Source: an uncultured Collinsella sp.
GTDB taxonomy: Bacteria; Actinomycetota; Coriobacteriia; Coriobacteriales; Coriobacteriaceae
Length of the DNA: 11,309 nt
Direction of reading: 5' to 3'
NCBI GenBank assembly: GCA_902494935.1
Contig: CABUVH010000049.1
Location: 1-11,309, forward strand
Below are positions 6,422 to 11,309 of the stretch, piece after piece (position 1 is the stretch's first letter; each line of letters starts with the position of its first letter). Position numbers and translations under genes: made by a program. A model generated the notes under the pieces. It saw only the letters and a list, made by a program, of their open reading frames with translations, had not been told where the DNA came from and made no database searches.

Positions 6422-7276
6422 ATGGGCAAGTACGTAATCGTGGTTGAGTCTGGGTCGGATGTGACGCCGGAGCTTTGCGAGCGCTACGGCATCGTGCGCG
6501 TGCCCATGCATGTCACGATTGGTGACGAGACCGTCGAGGACGGCTCCATCGATCCGCTTGAGATTTACTCGCGCTGCAACGAGTTTGGTGTGATGCCCAA
6601 GACCAGCGGCTGTGCGCCGGCAGATTTTGCGCACGTATATGACCGTATCCATGCCGAGCAGCCCGACGCGACTATTCTGCATCTCGCGTATTCCGAGGCA
6701 ACGACCTGCTCCCATCAATCATCGAAGATCGCCGCCAAGGGTCGCGACTACGTCTACTCCATGGACACGCGTTTTGTCTCGGTGGGCCAGTCGCTCGTTG
6801 TCGTCGAGACTGCCAAATACATCGAGGCTCACCCCGATGCCACCGTCGACGAGATCTTTGCATTTACGAACTCCGTCATGGACCGTGTGCTGCTGGGCTT
6901 TGTTCCTACCGACCTAGCCTTCCTTAAGGCAGGCGGTCGTCTGTCCAACGTGGCATTCCTTGGCGCCCACCTGCTCAAGATTAAGCCCTGCATTGAGGTA
7001 ACGGGCGGTAAGTTTGTGGCGACCAAGAAGTTCCGCGGCTCTATGCTCAAGTGCGCCCGCGCCTTTATTGACCACATGGTTGCGAAGGGCGAGATCGACT
7101 ACTCGCACATTGACCTGGCGTATTCGGTAGGCCTTTCCCAGGAGCTGCGCGATGACATGGAAGTCTATGCGCATGACCTGGGCTTTAAGGACGTTACCTG
7201 GGCTCAGGTCGGCGGCGTTATCTCGAGCCATTGCGGCCCGACCGCCTTCGGCGCGGTGCTCACGCTTAAGGCGTAA
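6422..7276 (+). CDS. DegV family fatty-acid-binding protein (FakB-like)
   Basis: 284 aa, the normal DegV length, cytoplasmic. Members bind a fatty acid and, where studied (FakB), present it to the kinase FakA for phosphorylation into phospholipid synthesis. Visible landmarks are the N-terminal strand YVIVVESGSD (the usual Asp-Ser is here Glu9-Ser10), PKTSGCAP (59-66) with the conserved Thr-Ser, FLKAGGRLSN (167-176), the LLKIKPCIEV strand (~184-193) and the C-terminal SSHCGPTAFG. The middle segment normally reading SSGLSGTYQ is divergent (SEATTCSHQS, 91-100). I chose ATG 6422 because the family starts there. The open frame extends to 6311, but that extension runs into the terminator-like hairpin. 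The ribosome-binding site is weak (GAGATGGG, 6403-6410). No fakA/DAK gene is nearby, so the partner is unlinked. The gene is flanked by terminators, so it is probably a single-gene unit. Confidence 0.9.
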   Translation: MGKYVIVVESGSDVTPELCERYGIVRVPMHVTIGDETVEDGSIDPLEIYSRCNEFGVMPKTSGCAPADFAHVYDRIHAEQPDATILHLAYSEATTCSHQSSKIAAKGRDYVYSMDTRFVSVGQSLVVVETAKYIEAHPDATVDEIFAFTNSVMDRVLLGFVPTDLAFLKAGGRLSNVAFLGAHLLKIKPCIEVTGGKFVATKKFRGSMLKCARAFIDHMVAKGEIDYSHIDLAYSVGLSQELRDDMEVYAHDLGFKDVTWAQVGGVISSHCGPTAFGAVLTLKA

Positions 7277-7307
7277 GGCCTGGAGTCTATCGATTTCTAT
7301 TGCCTCG

Positions 7308-7344
7308 GCGGTGGGCGGGTTGCGATAACCCTCCCGCCGCTTTT
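7308..7344 (+). terminator. Intrinsic terminator of degV
   Basis: GCGGTGGGCGGGTT (7308-7321) pairs with 7327-7340 with one mismatch and one G-T pair. The loop is GCGAT, and the stem is followed at once by TTTT (7341-7344). It starts 31 bases after the degV stop codon. Confidence 0.85.
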
Positions 7345-7370
7345 GCGTGGAGTCAAATAGGACGACCTAA

Positions 7371-7413
7371 TTGACCTCTAAACCGTTTCGCCATCATATG
7401 CATGGGCTAGAAT
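7371..7413 (+). promoter_or_regulatory. Candidate pflA promoter region
   Basis: TAGAAT at 7408-7413 is a good -10 hexamer 49 bases before the chosen start, but no clear -35 precedes it at 16-18 bases. TTGACC at 7371-7376 is a good -35, but only weak hexamers lie at proper distance (TCATAT, 7394-7399). Since degV ends in a terminator, pflA needs its own promoter in this stretch. Confidence 0.4.
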
Positions 7414-7462
7414 GGCTCTGGCATTTATGTAACTAAAACCAATGAGAGGCAAGGTAGCGGGA

Positions 7463-8281
7463 ATGGCTGAGATGACGCTCGAGGGTGTGGACGCTCGTCC
7501 CGAGGACTCCGCGTTTGCCCTGGGCCGCGTACATTCGATCGAGACGATGGGTACGGTTGACGGTCCCGGCATCCGCTTCGTAGTGTTTGTCCAAGGCTGT
7601 CCCATGCGCTGCGCGTATTGCCACAATCCCGATACCTGGTCGGTTAACGGCGGCACCATGGTGACCGTCGAGCATCTGATGGACGAGTTCCAGAGCAACC
7701 ATGAGTTTTACCGCAGCGGCGGCATTACCGTTTCGGGCGGCGAGCCGCTTCTGCAGCCCGAGTTTTTGGCCGACCTGTTCCGTGCAATGCACAACAACCC
7801 CGATGGTCGTGTGCATACCTGCCTGGATAGCTGCGGTTATGCGTTTGATCCCAACCGCCCCGAGAAGTTCGATGCCGTTCTCAACGAGACCGACATGGTG
7901 CTGCTCGACATCAAGCATGCCGATCCGGCTGAGCATAAAAAGCTGACCGGCTGCGATCCCGCACGCATTCTGGCGTTTGGTGATGAGCTCGCGCGTCGCA
8001 AGATTAAGGTCGTTATCCGCCACGTGGTAGTGCCGGGCATTACCGACACGGTGGAGGAGTGCGAGGCACTCGGTCGTCTAATCGCCCCGTGGCATAACGT
8101 GGTCGGCCTGGAGATGCTGCCGTATCACACCATGGGTGTCGTCAAATACGAGCAGCTGGGGATTCCCTATAAGCTCGAGGGCGTTCCACAGATGGATACC
8201 GCGCGCATGCCCGAGTTGCGCAATGCCGTTATGGCCGGTATGAAAAAGCGCCGCGCCGAACTCAAAAACGCCATCGGCTAG
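7463..8281 (+). CDS. pflA: Pyruvate formate-lyase activating enzyme (radical SAM)
   Basis: 272 aa from the chosen start. PflA uses a [4Fe-4S] cluster and S-adenosylmethionine to put the glycyl radical on PflB. The radical-SAM cluster motif C-x3-C-x2-C is seen as CPMRCAYC (encoded at 7598-7621). The family sequence GTVDGPGIRFVVFVQGC precedes it, HNPDTW follows it, and SGGEPLLQPEF gives the SAM-binding GGE motif. Length and these motifs fit a dedicated PflA without the extra ferredoxin-like clusters of other glycyl-radical activases. ATG 7463 has AAGG (7451-7454) with spacing 8; an upstream in-frame ATG at 7442 lacks a ribosome-binding site, and 7472 is a further option. Its substrate gene pflB ends at 224, so the usual neighbouring pair is separated here by the sugar module and degV. 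Confidence 0.95.
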   Translation: MAEMTLEGVDARPEDSAFALGRVHSIETMGTVDGPGIRFVVFVQGCPMRCAYCHNPDTWSVNGGTMVTVEHLMDEFQSNHEFYRSGGITVSGGEPLLQPEFLADLFRAMHNNPDGRVHTCLDSCGYAFDPNRPEKFDAVLNETDMVLLDIKHADPAEHKKLTGCDPARILAFGDELARRKIKVVIRHVVVPGITDTVEECEALGRLIAPWHNVVGLEMLPYHTMGVVKYEQLGIPYKLEGVPQMDTARMPELRNAVMAGMKKRRAELKNAIG

Positions 8282-8303
8282 CGAGCCATTTTCGCTCCCC
8301 AAA

Positions 8304-8345
8304 GGCACTCATTGGGGACAGACTTAAATGAGTGCCCCTGGGCAC
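8304..8345. repeat. Palindromic repeat-like element 1 downstream of pflA
   Basis: GGCACTCATT (8304-8313) and AATGAGTGCC (8327-8336) are a perfect 10-bp inverted repeat with loop GGGGACAGACTTA. The right arm overlaps a second perfect palindrome, GTGCCC-CT-GGGCAC (8332-8345), so two hairpins compete. The GGGGACAGACTT loop resembles, from memory, loops of REP-type elements linked to Y1 (RAYT) transposases; that link is not proven here. It lies 23 bases after the pflA stop and could also act as a terminator. Confidence 0.65.
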
Positions 8346-8372
8346 CAAGTTGATTGCCAAAGAGCCCCGTCA

Positions 8373-8440
8373 AGTTGCGGTGGAATAGTTCTTGTGCATC
8401 GGCTTATGGGCGCCCAAACGGGAACTATTTCACCGCAACT
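8373..8440. repeat. Palindromic repeat-like element 2, 68-base hairpin
   Basis: AGTTGCGGTGGAATAGTTC (8373-8391) and 8422-8440 are inverted copies, matching at 18 of 19 positions with the other position a G-T pair. The stem extends inward for four more pairs (8392-8395 with 8418-8421). A small perfect palindrome, GGGCGCCC (8408-8415), lies in the loop. No U-run follows. Its size and its place next to element 1 in a non-coding gap suggest a dispersed intergenic repeat family rather than a terminator. Confidence 0.7.
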
Positions 8441-8533
8441 GCGTTTTGAGCAGAGATGCGCAACAGAATCGTGCCATTTGGATAAATACGCTTGTGGTTT
8501 CTTTAAAGACACCTTAAACGCCGCTGAATATCT

Positions 8534-8561
8534 TTGGAAAGAAATGCCTGCTCGGTATCAT
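8534..8561 (+). promoter_or_regulatory. Candidate promoter of the serine hydrolase gene
   Basis: TTGGAA (8534-8539), a 16-base spacer and TATCAT (8556-8561) make a reasonable sigma-70 type promoter, giving a leader of about 30 bases before the GTG start at 8599. Apart from the two palindromic elements and this promoter, I see nothing definite in the 8282-8598 gap. Confidence 0.5.
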
Positions 8562-8598
8562 GCTGCTCGTATATAAACGGTAGCAGTCAGGAGACCAC

Positions 8599-9717
8599 GT
8601 GCGAAACATCGCATCGCGGGACGAGTATGTGCCGCAACATGGCAGCAGATATGAGACGAAGGGCACGCCTTCGCGTGGCCTTGCTGACGCTCGCATCCGC
8701 GTGAGGAAGATTGCCGTCATTGGAATGCTAATGTCGGCAGTTATTATCCTCGGAATTACCGCCAAAACCTACGCGTCGGAGCGAATGGCATACTCAGATG
8801 CGTCAACGGTACAGACGCAAAACAAAAAGGTCTCTGAATCTAAAGTCACCGCAAGTCAAACCCTGTCGACAGCGAGCCTCAAGACGAGGCTTTCGAAGGC
8901 GGACTTTAACGATATTCCCTCAGGCGATACCGTGCAGACCTTCTCACTGGTTGATGGCCAGATCCCCGCCCTGGAGGATGAGAACCTCGCCGCACTCCAG
9001 AATGCGCTTGACCAGGCGCAGGAGCTGGGCGATGTGGGCGTGGTGTTTTACGACCTGTCGAGCGGTAAGGGCGTGACGTATAACGCTGATGTCGAGGTGT
9101 ACGGTGCGAGTAGCTACAAGGCACTTTATGCGTTGTACATTTGCGAATCTCTGGTCGAGACGGGCCAGGTTTCACCCGATGACTCCCTTGGCACCTATGG
9201 TGGCTACAACATGGGTTGGCAGACGGTACGCGACTTGATCGAGGCTGCGGTCGTTTATTCAGACAACGATTCGTTTATTGCGTTACGTGCGGCGTTTGAC
9301 CGTGTCGGTTACGAGGATTGGATTGTCGGTCTTGGCATCGATTACGATACGGCACTGGATCCGATGAGTGATTTTCCGACCTACTGCCCGCGCACTTCTG
9401 CGAGGTTATGGCGCGAGATGAGCGAGTATCTGAGCATGGATACCGAGACTTCACAGTGGTTGTCGGGCCTTCTGGCATCAACATCGCGCTCGTTTATTCG
9501 CGATGGCATTGCGGACGAGCAGGTTTTGGTGCGCAACAAGGCAGGCTGGATTAGCGAGGATGGTTACTATTCGACATGCGATGCAGGCCTCATCGACATC
9601 GATGGCCGTACCTATGTCATGAGCATCATGACATCGATGCCATGGAGCGATTGCTCGAGTGAGCTGGTGGCTGCGATTGCTAAGGCGTTCTTTGATACGC
9701 GAGCTGCGCTGGCCTAG
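8599..9717 (+). CDS. Membrane-anchored serine hydrolase, class A beta-lactamase/PBP fold
   Basis: 372 aa. A basic cytoplasmic tail (1-37) is followed by one membrane segment (~38-54, KIAVIGMLMSAVIILGIT), so the catalytic domain lies outside the membrane. A Ser/Thr-rich linker (~60-115) leads to a penicillin-recognising fold: S-x-x-K as SSYK (Ser171, Lys174), SDN (221-223) and a KTG-like box with Ala, KAG (314-316). No Glu-x-x-Leu-Asn omega-loop motif follows SDN, so efficient beta-lactam hydrolysis is doubtful. A cell-wall peptidase or other serine hydrolase role is more likely. The start is GTG 8599, chosen for AGGAG at 8589-8593 with spacing 5. It is probably transcribed alone from the promoter at 8534-8561. 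Fold assignment is good; substrate is unknown. Confidence 0.85.
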   Translation: MRNIASRDEYVPQHGSRYETKGTPSRGLADARIRVRKIAVIGMLMSAVIILGITAKTYASERMAYSDASTVQTQNKKVSESKVTASQTLSTASLKTRLSKADFNDIPSGDTVQTFSLVDGQIPALEDENLAALQNALDQAQELGDVGVVFYDLSSGKGVTYNADVEVYGASSYKALYALYICESLVETGQVSPDDSLGTYGGYNMGWQTVRDLIEAAVVYSDNDSFIALRAAFDRVGYEDWIVGLGIDYDTALDPMSDFPTYCPRTSARLWREMSEYLSMDTETSQWLSGLLASTSRSFIRDGIADEQVLVRNKAGWISEDGYYSTCDAGLIDIDGRTYVMSIMTSMPWSDCSSELVAAIAKAFFDTRAALA

Positions 9718-9726
9718 CGTGTTCGT

Positions 9727-9757
9727 TTGGCGTTGGCAAACAAAATGCTGGTACCAT
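9727..9757 (+). promoter_or_regulatory. Candidate mtnN promoter
   Basis: An extended -10, TGGTACCAT (9749-9757), is preceded by TTGGCG (9727-9732) at a long 19-base spacing; TTGGCA (9733-9738) is an alternative -35 with the wrong spacing. The element is in the right place, about 40 bases before the gene, but the fit is moderate. Confidence 0.4.
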
Positions 9758-9795
9758 ACCGTGGTTGAGAATTTCGAATAGGTTTGGGGAATGGC

Positions 9796-10536
9796 ATGGC
9801 TACCATCGCGATTATCGGTGCGCTCGAAAAAGAGATCATGCAGATTAAGGAAGAGTTGGGCAACGTTTGCATGGTACAGGAGGCGGGCTTGAACGTTGTG
9901 ACCGGCGGGCTCGACGGCCTGTCGATTGTCGCCACGACGGCGGGTATGGGCACGGTAAACGCTGCCGCCGCAACACAGCACCTCATTAGCAAGTATGCTC
10001 CACAGGCAGTTGTGTTTTCTGGTATCGCAGGTGGCCTGAATCCCAAGCTCCATATCGACGATGTCGTCATTGGCAAATGCCTGCGCTATCTAGATACCGA
10101 TACCGCGCTTATCGCCGAGTCTGCACCGGGGCTCGAGGAGTTTGTCTCGACGCCTGCGCTGGTCGATATTGCCGCCGATGTGCTTGCTGAGCGTGGGTTT
10201 GTTGATGCTTCGACAAATGCGACCGCTTCGAACGAGGGCGCAAAGCAGTTCCTGGTCGGCACGATTGCCACGGGTAACCGCTTTGTGACGGGCGCCGCTA
10301 TGCGCAATGATGCCATCGAGGCGACGCATGCCGATTGTGTCGGCATGGAGGGCGCGGCAATTGCCCATGTCGCAACCAAAAATGGTGTCGATTGCCTGGT
10401 GCTGCGTGCTATCAGCGATAATTGTGACGAGGCGTATGATGCGATTTGCGACCGCGAGTTCGATTTGTTCGAGTATGCGCGTGCCGCAAGCGATATCACG
10501 CTCGATATCGTTCGACGCATTGCCGCTGCGCAATAG
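9796..10536 (+). CDS. mtnN: 5'-methylthioadenosine/S-adenosylhomocysteine nucleosidase
   Basis: 246 aa. This cytoplasmic enzyme cleaves the N-glycosidic bond of methylthioadenosine, S-adenosylhomocysteine and 5'-deoxyadenosine, releasing adenine. Family features in order are: IAIIGALEKEI at the N-terminus (Glu13 aligns with the conserved Glu12 of the E. coli enzyme), TTAGMGTVNAA, VVFSGIAGGL, the substrate-binding Met-Glu in VGMEGAAIA (Met184-Glu185), and RAISDNCD with catalytic Asp208. I chose ATG 9796, which has GGGGA at 9786-9790 with spacing 5. The frame is open upstream to a TTG at 9784, but that has no ribosome-binding site. The stop lies 37 bases before engB, so the two may be co-transcribed. 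A general purine phosphorylase is less likely given the SDN-x-D and MEGAA motifs. Confidence 0.94.
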   Translation: MATIAIIGALEKEIMQIKEELGNVCMVQEAGLNVVTGGLDGLSIVATTAGMGTVNAAAATQHLISKYAPQAVVFSGIAGGLNPKLHIDDVVIGKCLRYLDTDTALIAESAPGLEEFVSTPALVDIAADVLAERGFVDASTNATASNEGAKQFLVGTIATGNRFVTGAAMRNDAIEATHADCVGMEGAAIAHVATKNGVDCLVLRAISDNCDEAYDAICDREFDLFEYARAASDITLDIVRRIAAAQ

Positions 10537-10573
10537 CGCGTTTTTTGCAAGATCCTACGACCAAGGAGTGTCC

Positions 10574-11164
10574 ATGGCCGATTCCATTAACTACCAGCTT
10601 GCCAAGTTCGTCGCCAGCTACGGCAAGGTTTCGCAGATCCCCGAGTCCACCTGTCCCGAGGTGAGCTTCGTTGGCCGCTCAAATGTGGGCAAGTCGTCCA
10701 TCATGAACAAGCTCTTTGGCCGCAAGAACCTGGTGAAGGTTTCGAGCACGCCGGGCAAGACGAGCAACATCAATTTCTTCGAGGCCGACGACGTGCATTT
10801 TGTGGACCTGCCGGGCTACGGTTTCGCCCGTCGTTCCAAGGCCGAGCGCGACCGCTGGGCCGAGCTCATCGGCGATTTCTTCGACTCCGAGCGCAGCTTT
10901 AACTTGGTTGTGTCACTAGTGGACATTCGCCATGACCCCAGTAAGCTCGACCATGACATGATCGACTACCTGCAGGGCAACGAGTTCAACTTTATCGTCT
11001 GCCTCACTAAGGCCGACAAGCTCAGCCGCACCCAGCAGGCCCGCCAGGCAGCTGCCATCAAAAAGCAACTCAACGTCCCGGCCGAGAACGTGATCATCAC
11101 AAGCTCCCAGACCGGCACCGGCATCGACGAACTCAAGCGCCGCATCGCCGAAGCCTGCCTCTAA
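10574..11164 (+). CDS. engB: Ribosome-biogenesis GTP-binding protein EngB/YsxC/YihA
   Basis: 196 aa, the normal size for this small TrmE-Era-type GTPase, which acts in maturation of the large ribosomal subunit. All G motifs are clear: G1 GRSNVGKS (34-41), G2 TPGKT (59-63), G3 DLPGYG (78-83), G4 TKAD (145-148) and G5 SSQTGTG (177-183). The family stretch FVDLPGYGFA is exact. The ATG at 10574 has a strong AAGGAG (10563-10568, spacing 5). The frame is open upstream to 10307, but that extension overlaps mtnN in another frame and is not used. No clear terminator follows within the window. Confidence 0.97.
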   Translation: MADSINYQLAKFVASYGKVSQIPESTCPEVSFVGRSNVGKSSIMNKLFGRKNLVKVSSTPGKTSNINFFEADDVHFVDLPGYGFARRSKAERDRWAELIGDFFDSERSFNLVVSLVDIRHDPSKLDHDMIDYLQGNEFNFIVCLTKADKLSRTQQARQAAAIKKQLNVPAENVIITSSQTGTGIDELKRRIAEACL

Positions 11165-11309
11165 TAAGTGCCCCAGCCTAGCAAGAGCCCCTATCAATAA
11201 AAAGCCATAATTTCAGCCCGGCGCCCCTTCAAAGCGTGGGTCCCTGTAGACATCGCTAGCTACGTTGCCATAGGGCCGCCCAGGGGCATCCCCTTAAAAA
11301 CATTCCGCA
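11165..11309. other. Non-coding tail after engB, no confident feature
   Basis: Only weak hairpins are seen: CCCTGTAG with CTAC and AGGG (11242-11275), and AGGGG-CAT-CCCCT (11282-11294). GCCCAGGGGCA (11278-11288) is the exact inverse of bases 8333-8343 in palindromic element 1. No gene can be supported here. Confidence 0.4.

Noticed and set aside
8328..8576. 82-codon + strand frame in the pflA-serine hydrolase gap
   Set aside because: It runs through both palindromic elements, lacks a ribosome-binding site and shows no protein-like pattern.
10307..10573. N-terminal extension of EngB
   Set aside because: It overlaps mtnN in another frame, and the ATG at 10574 has a strong, well-spaced AAGGAG.
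11260..11307. Possible C-terminal end of a convergent minus-strand gene (reading ...NVFKGMPLGGPMAT)
   Set aside because: Only about 15 codons are visible, and another minus-strand frame is equally open, so no coding claim can be made.

Overview
The window looks like a gut-type actinobacterial chromosome, most likely Collinsella or a close relative in Coriobacteriia. That assignment is an inference from the moderately high G+C, the codon use, the short intergenic spacers and the protein flavour; no rRNA is present to confirm it. All genes I can support are on the + strand.

Layout. (1) Bases 1-224 are the 3' end of pyruvate formate-lyase (pflB), including the glycyl-radical loop. (2) Bases 225-527 hold a large nested palindrome and the promoter/operator region of the next gene. 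(3) Bases 528-6146 form a sucrose/fructo-oligosaccharide module: a LacI-type repressor, a divergent GH32-like protein, a sucrose-type PTS EIIBC and a canonical GH32 sucrose-6-phosphate hydrolase. 17-bp operator-like sequences sit before the repressor gene and before the first GH32 gene; a diverged copy precedes the PTS gene. (4) A strong hairpin precedes degV (fatty-acid-binding DegV/FakB family), which ends at a good intrinsic terminator. (5) pflA, the radical-SAM activator of PflB, lies about 7.2 kb from pflB. (6) Bases 8282-8598 are non-coding and carry two palindromic repeat-like elements and a promoter. (7) Next come a membrane-anchored penicillin-binding/class A beta-lactamase-fold serine hydrolase, MTA/SAH nucleosidase (mtnN) and the ribosome-biogenesis GTPase engB. 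(8) The last ~145 bases are non-coding with no confident feature.

How the genes may work together. The PTS would import and phosphorylate a beta-fructoside such as sucrose. The GH32 enzymes would release glucose 6-phosphate and fructose, and LacI would sense the sugar. PflB/PflA would then take the resulting pyruvate to acetyl-CoA and formate. The EIIA component and a fructokinase are not in the window and must be supplied from elsewhere. No IS element, integrase, tRNA, rRNA or CRISPR was seen. The points most worth a second look are the divergent active site of the first GH32-like protein, the tandem operators that double as promoter elements, the nested palindrome after pflB, the split pflB/pflA pair, and the serine hydrolase without an obvious deacylating Glu.
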